Origin: Mycoplasma sp. Mirounga ES2805-ORL
GTDB lineage: Bacteria; Bacillota_I; Bacilli_A; Mycoplasmatales; Metamycoplasmataceae
Assembly: GCF_017084445.1 (NCBI RefSeq)
Contig: NZ_CP070947.1
Coordinates: 620,001-684,000, forward strand
Length of the DNA stretch: 64,000 nucleotides
Reading direction: 5' to 3'
The notes beneath the pieces were generated by a model that worked only from the letters and a program-made list of their open reading frames with translations, searched no databases and was not told where the DNA came from. This document shows positions 30,878 to 43,177 of the stretch, in pieces. Within the stretch, counting starts at the first letter, position 1. The number at the start of each line of letters is the position of its first letter. Made by a program: the position numbers and the translations under genes.

Positions 30878-32827
30878 ATGTTAGATAAAGAACAACAATT
30901 AGTTGCTTCAATGCGTGGGATTGCTATTGATTCAATAAATGAAGCAAAAGGTGGACACTTGGGTATGGCTATAGGAGCCGCGAATATAACATATGCTTTA
31001 CTAGGAAAAGAAATGATATTTTCACAACAAGATCCAAAATGAATGAATAAGGATAGATTCATTTTAAGTGCGGGACATGGGTCAATGTCATATTATTCAA
31101 TTATGCATTTCTTAGGTTTATTGTCAATTGAAGATATGAAGAGTCATAAAAAACTACATTCAAAAACTCCTGGACATCCGGAAATTGAAATGTTTGAGCA
31201 TGTTGATGCCTCTACAGGACCACTAGGCCAAGGTATTGCTATGGGAGTTGGTATGGCTATTGGTCAAAAATATTTGCAAGAGAAATATAATAAAGATAAT
31301 TATGAAATATTTAATCATAAAGTGTTTGTGCTTCATGGTGACGGTTGTTTACAAGAAGGCGTTTCATTAGAAGCTATTCAATTAGCAGGAACATTAAATT
31401 TAAAAGACCTAATTTTAATTCATGACTATAATGGTATTCAAATAGATTCTGAAACTAAAGATGTTAATAATATTGATTTTTTAAGTTACTTCCAATCAAA
31501 TAATTTTAATGTTTTTGATGTTGAAAGAGATAAACCAAAATTAATAATTGATGCAATTCAAAAAGCAAAAAACAGTGATAAACCTTCCTATATAAGAGTT
31601 CATACAACTATTGCAAAGTACGCTCCAAATGAAGGCACTCCAAAAGGACATAATGGTGTCTTAAATTCTGAACAAACAGTTGAATTTAAAACTAAACTAG
31701 GTTTAAAAAATACTATTCCATTTGAATATTCAAAAAATGTATATGCCTATGGAAAAGAGTTATTAGACCAAAAAGAATTTGAATACAATAAATGATTAAA
31801 GATGTTTAATCAATATAAAAAAAATTTCCCCAATGAATATAATGAGCTTGTTAAATTACAAAATAATGAACATGTAAAATATAATTTTAGCGATGTTATT
31901 TTTGAAGAAACTAATAAGGCTACTAGAAATTATTTTGTTCCAATTATGAAAAAGATAGAAGAACAATATCCTTTCATTTTGGGTGGTTCTGCTGATTTAG
32001 CCGGAGCAACAAAAATTAAATTTAGTAAAGAAATAAAAGATGGCGGCCAATACATTAAATATGGAATTAGAGAATTTGCAATGGTTGCAATTAATAATGG
32101 AATAATGTTAGCAACAAATATGAAAACTATTTCTTCAACATTTTTAGTATTTGCTGATTATGAAAAGGCAGGATTGAGATTAGGTTCATTAATGTCATTG
32201 CCTGGAATTCATGTATTTACTCATGATAGTTATGGAGTTGGTGGAGATGGCCCATCACATCAGCCCTTCGATCAATTACCTATGTTGAGAGCTATGCATA
32301 ATATGAAAGTTATTAGGCCATGTGATGAAAGCGAAGTTAGATTAGCTTTTGAGTATGCTTTAAATCAAAGAAATGTACAAACATCAATTATTGGATGTAG
32401 GCAAAATATTAAATCGTTTAATAAAATAGAACATTTTACTCCAGCATATGTTATTCAAGGGGATAATAAGTTTGATATTTCTCTTCTAGCTACAGGTAGT
32501 GAAGTTTCATTAGCTGTAGAGACTGCGAATGAGTTAAGAGAAAAATATAATATTAGTGCTCAAGTTGTTTCAGTTCTTTTATTGCAAGATTTGGTTAAAA
32601 ATAATAAATTAGCAAATGAATTAGGCTTAAATAAAAAACCTATGTTTGCAATTGAAGCATCATCAGATTCAATGTGATATCAATTAAGTAAATTTAATAA
32701 AATAGATGCGCATTTAGCAGAAGGATTTGGTTATTCAACAAGTGGTGAAGAAGTTTTTAGAGTAAAAGGATTTACAAAAGAAAATATTTCAAAAAAAGTT
32801 GTTGATTTTCTAAATGAAAATAATTAA
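30878..32827 (+). CDS. tkt: Transketolase
   Basis: 649 residues. The thiamine diphosphate motif is HGDGCLQEGVSLEAIQLAGT ending in YNGIQID. HLGMAIGAA, STGPLGQG and the pyrimidine-domain GGSADLAG with IREFAM complete the core, and HDSYGVGGDGPSHQP holds catalytic His residues. It moves two-carbon units in the non-oxidative pentose phosphate pathway, supplying ribose-5-phosphate. GGGAG precedes the ATG. It stands alone. Confidence 0.96.
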
Positions 32828-32886
32828 CTATTTAATTCTAATAAAATTATTATTTTATAGTTTTAACATTTAAAAATATAATTACA

Positions 32887-32892
32887 TATAAT
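32887..32892 (+). promoter_or_regulatory. -10 box of uvrB
   Basis: TATAAT 9 bases before the uvrB ATG, with no Shine-Dalgarno. uvrB is probably a leaderless message. Confidence 0.55.
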
Positions 32893-32901
32893 AATAAGTA
32901 T

Positions 32902-34893
32902 ATGTCTATTTTTAAGTTAAAGTCCAGCTATAAACCTTCCGGCGATCAGCCTCAAGCAATTGATAATATTATTAGAAAAATTAAGGAAGGTGAAAAATAT
33001 CAAGTTTTAAAAGGTGTTACCGGTAGTGGTAAAACTTTTACTATTGCGAATGTTATTAAAGAATTTGATAGACCTGTTTTGGTTTTATCTCACAATAAAA
33101 CATTAGCTAGTCAACTTTATAGCGAGCTAAAATCTTTTTTTCCTGAAAATAATGTTGAATATTTTGTTTCTTATTTTGATTATTATAGACCAGAAGCTTA
33201 TCTTCCAAGCAGTGATACATATATTGATAAAACTAGTAAGACGAATAAAGATTTAGATGCGATGAGGCTTAGTGCGATGAATTCTGTTTTAACAAAAAAA
33301 GACACAATTATTGTTGCTAGTGTTAGCGCAATTTATGGAGCGCTTAGCCCTGAAGAATATTATGCATCTGTGCTGCCAATAAAAGTAGGAATGAAAATCG
33401 AACAAAAAGACTTATTAAAAAAATTAGTTCTTCGGAACTATCAACGTAATGAGGTTAACTTAGATTTAGGTTGCTTTAGTTCTAAAGGAGATGTGGTATG
33501 AATTAGACCTGCTGATAGTGATCAGTATATAACAAGAATTGATTTTTTTGGAGATGAAATTGATAGTATTAAAACTGTTGATCCTACAACTAGAAACGTT
33601 ATTGAAAGTCATACAAACTATACAATTTTTCCTGGTGATGCATATACCGTTAATACTGATGTCATAACCGATGCATGCAAAAAAATATATAAAGAATTAG
33701 AAGCTAGAGTTAAATGATTTGAAAAAAACAATAAATTATTAGAGGCACAAAGAATAAAAGAAAGAACCGAAAAAGATATCGATTCTTTACAAGAATTTGG
33801 AATTTGTCCAGGTATAGAAAACTATGCTAGATACCTAGATAGGAGAGAAGAAGGAGAAAGGCCTTACACTCTTTTAGATTATTTTAAAAATAAACAACCG
33901 TTGCTTTTTATAGATGAATCTCACATGATGATACCTCAATTAAACGGAATGTATAATGGTGATAGGTCGCGTAAACAAAGTCTAGTAGATTATGGTTTTC
34001 GACTACCAAGTGCTTTAGATAATAGACCTTTAAAATTCGAAGAATTTGAAAATGAATTTGATTTTCAAACAGTATTTTTATCAGCTACACCAGCAGAATA
34101 TGAACTGGATAAAACACATGGCGTTATTACTAGATTATTTGTTAGACCAACTGGTTTGTTAGATCCAACAATTGAGGTTAGACCAAGTAAAAATCAAGTT
34201 GAAAATATTTATGATGAATTGCAAAAACAAAAAGCTAAAAATGAAAGAACATTGATTTTAACTACAACTAAAAGAATGGCAGAGGAGTTAACAAGATACT
34301 TTCTAGAGAGAAATGAAAAAATCGCCTATATTCATTCAGAACACAACACTTTTGAAAGAAATGAAATTCTAAGAAAATTACGTAAAGGCGTTTATGACTC
34401 GGTTGTTGGTATTAATCTTTTAAGAGAAGGAATAGATTTACCTGAAGTTAGTTTAATGTGCGTTCTAGATGCAGATAAAGAGAGCTTTTTTAGAAACACA
34501 AGAAGTCTTATTCAAATAGTTGGTAGAGCTGCTAGAAATGCAAATGGTCGAGTTATATTTTACGGTGATTCAATATCAAAAAGTATGTTCGAAACAATTC
34601 AAGATAACAAGACAAAAAGAGAACTACAGATCCAATATAATAAAGAACATAATATTATTCCAAAAACTATAATTAAACCTATTTCAGAACCAATTCAAGG
34701 TGATGGAATGGAAGGAGCAATTAAGTTCTTCTTTAGCAACGAGAAGAAAGAAAAAAATAGCCAATATAATAAGGAAGAAATTATTAAGCAACTTAGAGAA
34801 AAAATGAATAAAGCTGCTAAGGAACTAGACTATGAAAAGGCTATTGAATTAAGAGATATTATTTTAGAATTACAAGCTAATAATAAAAAATAA
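32902..34893 (+). CDS. uvrB: Excinuclease ABC subunit B
   Basis: 663 residues. The N-terminal helicase-like part has [16 protein letters not shown] (Walker A), the DNA-clamping hairpin [24 protein letters not shown] (Walker B) and [13 protein letters not shown] with [11 protein letters not shown]-terminal UVR domain ([16 protein letters not shown]) binds UvrC. It verifies lesions handed over by UvrA in nucleotide excision repair. uvrA follows after 48 bases. Confidence 0.97.
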
Positions 34894-34902
34894 AATATTA
34901 TT

Positions 34903-34925
34903 ATTAACCTGTTTTATAGGTTAAT
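34903..34925 (+). terminator. Hairpin between uvrB and uvrA
   Basis: ATTAACCT and AGGTTAAT pair around GTTTTAT. There is no T-run, so it may act as a processing or partial termination site and leave uvrA co-transcribed. Confidence 0.4.
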
Positions 34926-34941
34926 AAAGAAAAAGGTAGAT

Positions 34942-37770
34942 ATGTCAACAAAAGATCAAATAATTATTAAAGGTGCAAAAGAAAATAACTTAAAAAACGT
35001 AAATCTTACTTTGCCAAAGAATAAGCTAATTGTATTTACGGGATTATCTGGAAGCGGCAAATCATCTTTAGCTTTTAATACAATCTATGAGGAAGGGCGT
35101 AGACGCTATGTAGATAGTTTAAGTAGTTATGCAAGAATGTTTTTAGGTGGTACAAGCAAACCTAATGTTGATTCTATAGAAGGCTTAAGTCCCTCTATTT
35201 GTATTGAGCAAAAAACTACTCATAACAACCCACGTTCTACAGTTGGAACCGTGACAGAAATTTATGATTATTTAAGATTGCTATTTTCAAGAATTGGCGT
35301 TCCATATTGTCCTAATCATAATATTCCAATAACTAGCCAAACTAATAAAGACATTCTTAATTCAATCTATCTTTTTCCAAATGAAAGCAAACTTTATATC
35401 CTTTCTCCTGTAGTAGAAGGAGAGAAAGGAACTTTTGTAAACTTACTTGAAAAACTAAGAAAAGAAGGTTTTATAAGAATTAAAATAGATAATAAAATTT
35501 ACAACCTTGATGATCAAATTGAGTTAGAAAAAAATCTTAAACATAACATTGATATTGTTGTTGATAGAGTTGTCTTAAATAAGGATAATTACAATAGAAT
35601 TGCAGAAGATATTGAAGCTGCTTTAGATTATTCAAAAGGTCTTGTAAAAGTTGAAACAACTGAAGGCGAAACAAAATTATTTTCAAAACATTATTCATGT
35701 ATTCATAAAGATTTTGAAATGCCTAAAATGGATACAAAATTATTTTCATTTAATTCACCATTTGGGATGTGTCAACATTGTAAAGGATTGGGAGTAGATC
35801 TAAAAGCTGATTTCGATGCTTTAGTTCCTGAACCCTGAAGAAGTATTAATGATGGTGCTATTAAGATATTTGAAAACACAGTTGGCACACAAAATCTTGA
35901 ATGACAAGAGTTTAGAATACTTTGTTCAAAATATGACATAGACCTTAATAAGCCTATAGATGAATTCACAAATAAAGAACTCAAAATTATTAAATATGGT
36001 TCTCTAGAAGAGATTGAATATGTGTTAGTTTCTGTTAACGGCAATAAGATAAGAAGATATAAAAAAATAGAAGGTATTCTAACAAAAATTGAAAGACAAT
36101 ATTACGACACGGTGAGTGAAAAGGTTAGGGATTGAATTAAAAGATACATGAACACTGTACCTTGCCCGGTATGTAATGGTTCAAGACTACGTGATGAAGC
36201 ACTAGCTGTTAAAATAAATAATCTAAGTATTTATGATGTGACAAGAATGAGTGTTGAGGATGCTTTGATAACGATTGAAAAATTAGAATTAAATGATGAG
36301 CAAAAGCAAATATCAACTTTAATAATAAATGAATTAAAAAATAGATTATCTTTTCTAAAAAATGTTGGTTTAGATTACTTAACACTTGATAGAAAAGCAG
36401 AAACTCTTTCTGGAGGAGAAAGTCAAAGAATTAAATTAGCTACTCAAATTGGTTCAAATTTAACAGGAGTTTTATATGTTCTGGATGAGCCGTCTATAGG
36501 TTTACATCAACACGATAATCAAAAGCTTATCAAATCATTGAAGGATATGGTTGAAATTGGAAATACATTAATAGTTGTTGAGCATGATGAAGAAACAATT
36601 AGAGAAGCAGACTACCTAGTTGATATAGGGCCAGAAGCCGGTGTAGATGGTGGTGAGATAGTGGCTGCCGGTACAATAGACGATATTATTAAAAGCCCTA
36701 AATCAATAACTGGCAAATATTTATCTGGAGAATTAGAAATTGAAGTTCCTAAATCCAGAAGGTCAGGAAATGGTAAAGTGGTTTCTATTTATGGTGCTAA
36801 AGAAAATAATTTAAAAGATATTGATGTTAATATTCCACTTGGTAAATTTATTGGAGTAACAGGATTAAGCGGATCTGGAAAAAGTACATTGGTAAATGAA
36901 ATTTTGGTTAAGGGACTAAAGCATTCATTAGAAAAAAATTCCACTGAAAAAGTTGGGAAGATGAAATCAATTTCAGGTCTGAAACATCTTGACAAAGTAA
37001 TACCAATTAGTCAAAGTCCAATTGGTAGAACGCCAAGAAGCAACCCAGCAACATATACTTCTGTATTTACTGACATAAGAGAATTATTTACAAATACTGA
37101 AGAATCTAGGATTAGAGGTTACATGCCCGCTAGATTCAGTTTTAATGTTCCCGGTGGACGTTGTGAAAAATGCCAAGGAGACGGTTTTTTAAAAATTGAA
37201 ATGCATTTTTTACCTGATGTTTACATTCCTTGTGATGAATGTGATGGTGACAGATTTAATCGTGAAACCCTTGAGATAAAATATCATTCAAAAAATATTA
37301 GTGACGTATTGAATATGACAGTGGACGAAGCTATTAAGTTTTTCGCTGCAAGAACTAAAATATTAAAAAAACTTCAAACACTTCACGATGTTGGTTTAGG
37401 TTATATTAAGTTAGGACAATCTTCAACAACGTTATCTGGAGGTGAAGCACAAAGAGTAAAACTAGCTACATTCTTGCAAAAGAAAGCTACAGGCAAAACA
37501 ATATATGTTTTAGATGAACCTACTACCGGACTTCATATACACGATGTGAAAAATTTACTTAAAGTTATTAATAAAATTGTAGATGGCGGTGATACAGTTT
37601 TGGTTATCGAGCATAATTTAGATGTAATTAAAAGCTGTGATTATCTAATTGATCTTGGTCCAAATGGAGGGGTTAATGGTGGAAGAGTTGTTGCTACCGG
37701 AACTCCAGAGCAAGTTTCTAATAACGAAAATAGCTATACCGGTTTATATTTGAAGGAAATCTTAAAGTAG
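34942..37770 (+). CDS. uvrA: Excinuclease ABC subunit A
   Basis: 942 residues with two ABC ATPase modules. Walker A motifs are [14 protein letters not shown] and [13 protein letters not shown]. Signature motifs are [13 protein letters not shown] and [13 protein letters not shown]. Zinc-finger cysteines appear as CPVCNGSRL and [10 protein letters not shown]...CDECDG. It recognises DNA damage as a dimer and loads UvrB. Length is the family norm. AAGG lies before the ATG. Confidence 0.97.
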
Positions 37771-37851
37771 CTTAATGTTGTTTTTTTTATAAAATTTACA
37801 AAAATGGGAACTATATAATGAATATATGAATACTAGTATGAATAATATATG

Positions 37852-37857
37852 TATAAT
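37852..37857 (+). promoter_or_regulatory. -10 box of the gdpP operon
   Basis: TATAAT 8 bases before the gdpP ATG, with no Shine-Dalgarno. Confidence 0.55.
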
Positions 37858-37865
37858 TAATTAAT

Positions 37866-39851
37866 ATGAATATCAATAAAAAGAAAAAATTTATTTTATA
37901 TGCTTTAATTGCTCTTTTAGGAGTGGTAATTTTTATAACTTCTATCTATGGATTTATAAATACTAAAAAAACTATTTTTTATGCTCTAGGAACTATAGGA
38001 ATAATTATTTCACTTATTATCACTGGTTTTTTTGCCTTTTCATCATTAAAAAGCTATCATGAATTGCAATTATCTACAAAATCATCTTTTAATAGTTTTA
38101 CGGATGAAATGATTGCAGATAATTTAATAGGAACATTAATTTATAACAATAATAATGATATTGTTTATTTAAGTAAATTTTTAGAAGACAGGTTTGGTAA
38201 AAAAATAATTGGACAGAAAACTAATCATTTTTTTCAGATGCTAGATCATAAATTTGAAGAAGGTCAATTAGTTTTTGAAATTGAATACAAGGGCAGTGTG
38301 TATCAAGTAAAGCATTGAGAAGACAAAAATACCTTTGTATTCAAAGATTACACTTTTGAAAAGAATGTTGTTGATTTATATAATAACGAGTTAAATGTTT
38401 TAGCCGAGATGGAAATAGATAACTACCAACTATATCAGTCAACACTTTATGAAGAACAAGTTTTTAATTTGAATAAAGTTGTTATTGAAACTCTTGATAA
38501 ATTGGTTTCAAAATATAATTTCTTCTATAGGCAATACAATACAAATGGTAAGTTTTTTGCTATCACTAACAAAGAATCACTAGATTTAATGATTCAAGAT
38601 AAATTTAAGTTTTTCAATGATATTCATAATGCAATTAAGAAAACATCGAAAACTGACAAAATATTTGTATCAATTTCTGCTGGTTTTGCAACCGGAACTA
38701 AGAATTTGTATAAGAAGATGGAATTGGCAAAAAATGCTTTGCTTCAAGCTCAAAGTAGAGGCGGAGATCAAGTAGCTATTTTCTCGACAAATGAACCTCC
38801 AAGATATTTCGGTTCATCTAGAGAAATACTTCCAAGAATAGATAGAACTAGAATTAAAGTAATTGCTGATTTAATTGAAAAGAAACTTTCGAATAAAAAA
38901 ATTGAAAACGTAATTGTATATGGTCATGCAAATGCCGACCTAGATGCAATAGGAAGTGCATTAGGCGTTGTTGCTATTGCCAAGAAGTTTAATAAAAATG
39001 CCTATATTTGCTCTTCAACGCAAGATAATACAACTAAAAAGGCTATTGCAGCATGGCCCGAGTTAAAAAACACATTTATTAAAGGGACACAAGCAAGTAA
39101 ATTAACTAGCGATAAATCATTAGTATTTTTTGTAGATAATTCAAACCCAAAGAGAACTGATAATCCGGATGCTTTAATCAACGCAAAAGGAGAAAACATA
39201 TTTATTATTGATCACCATAGATTAGGAGCACCTGCCGACTTTTGTCCAAAGATAAATAAAATTATTGACCCTTCTGCTTCCAGCGCAAGCGAACTAGTGA
39301 CGGAAATCATGATATTTATGAATTCAAAGATTGAGGTTGACCAAAAGACAAGTCAAATGCTTTTAAACGGTATATATTTAGATACTCTCCAATTCCAAAA
39401 ACATGTTACTTCTAAAACTTTTGAAACAGCTTCATGGTTACAAGCTCGTGGCGCAGATCCTGCTATTAGTACAAATAGCCTTAAAGTTGATTCGGACACT
39501 TATGAAAAGGTTACGGAAATATTAAATGAAATTCAAGAAATAAAACCAGGATTTTATTTAGCATATAAAGATATTCCATTAGGAGATGATATTATTTCTA
39601 TTGCAGCTGAAGAAATTTTAAAAATTGATGGCAGAGTAGCTTCATTTGTTGTTGCTCGTCAAGAAAAAGGAGACGGATACAAATTATCTGCTCGTGGTCT
39701 AAATACTAATGTGCAACTAATTGCGGAAGCAGTTGGAGGCGGCGGACACTTTGGTACTGCTGCTGCAACTACAAAAGAAAATCTTGAAGATTTTATAGAC
39801 AATATTAAACAAGCGATAGTGAGTGTGAAAAATGAAAATAATTTTAATTAA
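37866..39851 (+). CDS. gdpP: Cyclic-di-AMP phosphodiesterase GdpP (DHH family)
   Basis: 661 residues. Two N-terminal membrane helices (to about residue 65) are followed by a worn PAS region, a degenerate GGDEF region (NKESLDLMIQDK...SISAGFATG) and the DHH/DHHA1 phosphoesterase. Catalytic motifs are GHANADLDAIGSALG, FIIDHHRLG and the substrate-binding GGGGHFGTAAA. It hydrolyses c-di-AMP to pApA and so lowers this second messenger, which controls potassium and osmotic balance. The gene overlaps rplI by 20 bases. The rplI-dnaB order behind it is conserved in Firmicutes. Confidence 0.94.
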
Positions 39852-40290
39852 AGATTGTAAAGACGGTAAAGCAAATACTGTTATTGATGTATCAGATGGC
39901 TACGGAATGAATTTCTTAGTACGTCAAGGTTTTGGTGTTCCATATAACACTAGAACGAAAAGAGATTTGGATAATAAACTTAGTGAATTAACCAATAATG
40001 AAATGGATATTAGAAAAGAAGCGCTAGCTTTAAAAGAGGAACTTGAAAAACTCGAATTAAGTTTTACTTTGGATGCAAAAATTGATGCCAATGGTAATTT
40101 AAATGTTCATGGTGCCGTATCAACAAAAGATATTGTTAAAATGCTAGCTAAAAAAGGATATGAACACTTAGATAAGCATGCTATTCAAAAAGTTCGGTTA
40201 ATTTCAAATGATTTGCATTACATAGATGTAAATTTATATAAAGATATAATTGCAAAATTGAAAGTAGTGGTTAAATTAAATGCAAAATAG
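39832..40290 (+). CDS. rplI: Ribosomal protein L9
   Basis: 152 residues. The N-terminal domain has MKIILIKDCKDG and the G-Y-G-MNFLVRQGFGVPY helix. A long helix and a C-terminal domain (NLNVHGAVSTKDIVKMLAKK) complete the normal L9 shape. It lies in the 50S subunit. Its start lies inside gdpP and its stop overlaps dnaB by 11 bases. Confidence 0.95.
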   Translation: MKIILIKDCKDGKANTVIDVSDGYGMNFLVRQGFGVPYNTRTKRDLDNKLSELTNNEMDIRKEALALKEELEKLELSFTLDAKIDANGNLNVHGAVSTKDIVKMLAKKGYEHLDKHAIQKVRLISNDLHYIDVNLYKDIIAKLKVVVKLNAK

Positions 40291-41725
40291 TAAAAATGAT
40301 GAATATATAAATCAGTCAGCCTACAAGACAACGCATGTTAATAAAGATTATGAAGATAGACTCCTATCAATAGTTCTAAGTAATAATAAAAAAGCTGGTC
40401 AAATTATTCCTTACCTTGTTGAGGAAGATTTTGTTTTTTATGAAAACAAAATATTTTTTAAAATTGTTTCTAGTTTATATAAAGCAAATCTATCTATAAA
40501 TGATGACCATATCATAGATTTCGCGGAAAAAAATAAATATGAGGCAGTTGTTAATAGACAATTATTAACTTACTATTATTCAATTAATGCATTCTCATCA
40601 AATATACCTACATATCTTAAAGAAATAACTAGACTTACACAATTAAGAAATATTGAAAAAGGACTTATTGAAGTTCAAAATAATATTCAAAAAAATGTCA
40701 ATATAGACACAGGTGATATTCTTTGAGAAATACAAAAGATAATTTTAGATGTAGATCGCACAAAAATTAATTCAGATTTTTTAACTGCTAGAGAAGTCAG
40801 TGAAGAATATTATAAAAACCTCCAAATAAGAAGGTTGGAAAAAGAAGGCTCAATAACTGGCTTGCCAACTGGTTATAATGCATTTGATACAGTTACTCAA
40901 GGGTTGCAGCCTAATGAGTTAATTATTTTAGCTGCTAGACCAGGGATGGGTAAAACAGCTTTAGCTTTAAATATTGCTATTAATAATGCTATTAAGCAAA
41001 GAAATGTAGCCTTTTTCAGTTTAGAAATGTCTCCTGAACAATTAATGGCTCGTATTTATTCAATTGTTACAGAGATTAATTCTTTTAAATTAAAAAAACC
41101 TTCACTACTAACTGATTTAGATTTAGTTAAGATTAATTCAGCTAGAAACAAAAAAATAGAACCAATGAGTTTATTTATTGATGATTCTGTTGGAACAGAT
41201 TTAGAAAATTTAATTTGAAAATGTAGAAGATTACATAAAGTTAATCCACTTGATTTAATTATCATTGACTACCTACAATTAATTCCAACTAAAAAACAAG
41301 GGAGAAACGCAGAGAGTAGACAGCAAGAAGTTGGCCGTATTTCAAGAGCTTTAAAAACACTTGCAAAAGACTTAAAAATTCCGGTTATTGCATTAAGTCA
41401 GTTATCTCGTGAAGTTGATAAACGTGAGCAAAAAAGACCTCAAATGACTGACTTACGTGAGTCTGGTAACATAGAACAAGATGCTGATATTATTATGATG
41501 TTATATCGTGAAAGTTACTATAATACTAAAAAGCAAAACGATGATGCTAGAGAGCAATTAAAAATTGATGGTGAGGATATTGGAGTACCTATAGATTTAA
41601 TTATTGCAAAACACCGTAATGGTCCTCCTTTTGATACAAAATTAAGATTTATTATGTCTCAAGGTAGGTTTGAAGATCATGACGATGATGACAAAAGTAA
41701 CAAATATGAAAAAATGGAGGATTAG
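40280..41725 (+). CDS. dnaB: Replicative DNA helicase
   Basis: 481 residues. An N-terminal helical domain ([17 protein letters not shown]) is followed by a RecA-type motor with Walker [36 protein letters not shown] and [11 protein letters not shown]...MTDLRESG. It unwinds DNA at the fork as a hexamer. Several TGA Trp codons are used. The downstream membrane protein begins five bases after the stop. Confidence 0.96.
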
Positions 41726-41730
41726 GATAA

Positions 41731-43017
41731 ATGACGTCCGAGCAGATTATTTATTTGATATCAATTATTTTATTGCTAGTGTTTAGTGGTGTTTTTAGTG
41801 CTAGTGAAACTGCATATACTAGCCTAAATTTAGGAAAAGTGGAAACACTTATAGACCAAAAAAAGATTGGTGCCAAATTAATCAAAAAACAATATAAAAA
41901 TTTTAATCATACATTAACAACCATATTAATATGCAATAATGTTGTTAATATTGCTTCATCAACTTTAACAACAATTTTTCTACAAAAAATTAATGTTCCA
42001 GCTAATATTTTACCTTGAATTTCGATACTAGCTATAACTGCAATTGTAGTCATTTTTGGCGAAATATTGCCTAAATTAATTGCGAAAGCATATCCGGTAA
42101 AGGTGGCAAGAGTATTCTGTTTTCCACTAGAAATTTTATTCCACTTACTTTGACCAATAACCTTTCCTTTAGGCTTGATGGGTAAAAAAATCTATATTAC
42201 AAATAGCGAGGAAGATGTTAAAAATCTAATCGATGTGGCTCAAAATGAAGGTGTTTTAGAAGCTAATGAAAGTATTATGGCTCAAAATGCTTTGGATTTG
42301 GATAGTGAAAAAGTTAAAAAACATTATATAAAATTAAAAGATGTTTCTTATATACCTTCTAATTCTTCTTTAAAAGATGCTTTCGAAATATTTAAAGTAA
42401 CAAATTATTCTCGTCTTCCGATAGAAAAAGACGGCGAATTTATAGGTATCGTTCATTTAAAAGATATTTTCTTTTTACAAAAAGGTAAAGTTATTAATTA
42501 TTTAAAAACTATTCCTTATGTTAGTGCTAATAGTAATTTATCTTCCGCTTTAGAAAAAATGAAATTAAAAAGAGCTCAAATGGCTTTTGTAACTCAAAGT
42601 AATCAAAGTAGTAAAGTTATTGGAATTATTACTATTGAAGATATTTTGGAAGAAGTAGTTGGGGAAATATACGATGAATATGATGATGATGAACTTGAAG
42701 ACTTTTTTGAAATAAGTTTAGAGTTATATAGAGTTTCAAGTCATGTTTTAATGAAAGATATAATTAAAACTTTAGAAATTGAATTAGATATAGATGAGAG
42801 TGAATTAAAACTCAGTCTGCATGAATGATTATCAACTAAAATTGAAGGTAATGTAATTAAGAATTCTAAGTATAGTCAAAATAATATAACCTTTAAGGTT
42901 TTAACTTCTCCAGGGGCAGGAGATAAAACTAAAAAAGGCTATAAGGTTGAAGTTGAATTAGGGCATAAGGCAGGAACTTTAGAATTAGATATCGATTCGA
43001 AAGAAATTAAAGAATAA
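41731..43017 (+). CDS. DUF21/CBS-domain membrane protein (HlyC/CorC family)
   Basis: 428 residues. The N-terminal DUF21 (CNNM-type) membrane domain has FSGVFSASETAYTSLN, ILICNNVVNIASS and GEILPKLIAK. Two CBS domains follow (SRLPIEKDGEFIGIVHLKDI and a GIITIEDILEEVVGEIYDEY end), then a CorC_HlyC transporter-associated domain. Relatives export magnesium or cobalt, and the old hemolysin label is not supported. It is the last gene of the gdpP-rplI-dnaB run. Confidence 0.92.
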
Positions 43018-43044
43018 AAAAATAAACAAATAAATTTTATTTGT

Positions 43045-43050
43045 TATAAT
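43045..43050 (+). promoter_or_regulatory. -10 box of tRNA-Gly
   Basis: TATAAT 12 bases before tRNA-Gly, in the same arrangement as at tRNA-Trp. Confidence 0.55.
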
Positions 43051-43062
43051 TTTTTTACTTTT

Positions 43063-43136
43063 GCGAATGTAGTTCAATGGTAGAACTTCAGCCTTCCAAG
43101 CTGACTATGCGGGTTCGATTCCCGTCATTCGCTCCA
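43063..43136 (+). tRNA. tRNA-Gly (anticodon UCC)
   Basis: Acceptor GCGAATG/CATTCGC, discriminator T and encoded CCA. The anticodon loop CTTCCAA gives UCC, which in mycoplasmas can serve all four Gly codons. Confidence 0.94.
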
Positions 43137-43151
43137 TTTGTGTGAAGCACC

Positions 43152-43175
43152 AAATCTCCTAATGGAGATTTTTTT
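43152..43175 (+). terminator. Terminator of tRNA-Gly
   Basis: AAATCTCC and GGAGATTT pair around TAAT, followed by a T-run ending just before the phosphohexomutase stop on the other strand. Confidence 0.8.
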
Positions 43176-43177
43176 AT

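Noticed and set aside
40280-41725. Replication origin near dnaB
   Set aside because: No dnaA, no DnaA-box cluster and no rpmH were seen; dnaB sits in an ordinary gdpP-rplI-dnaB operon.
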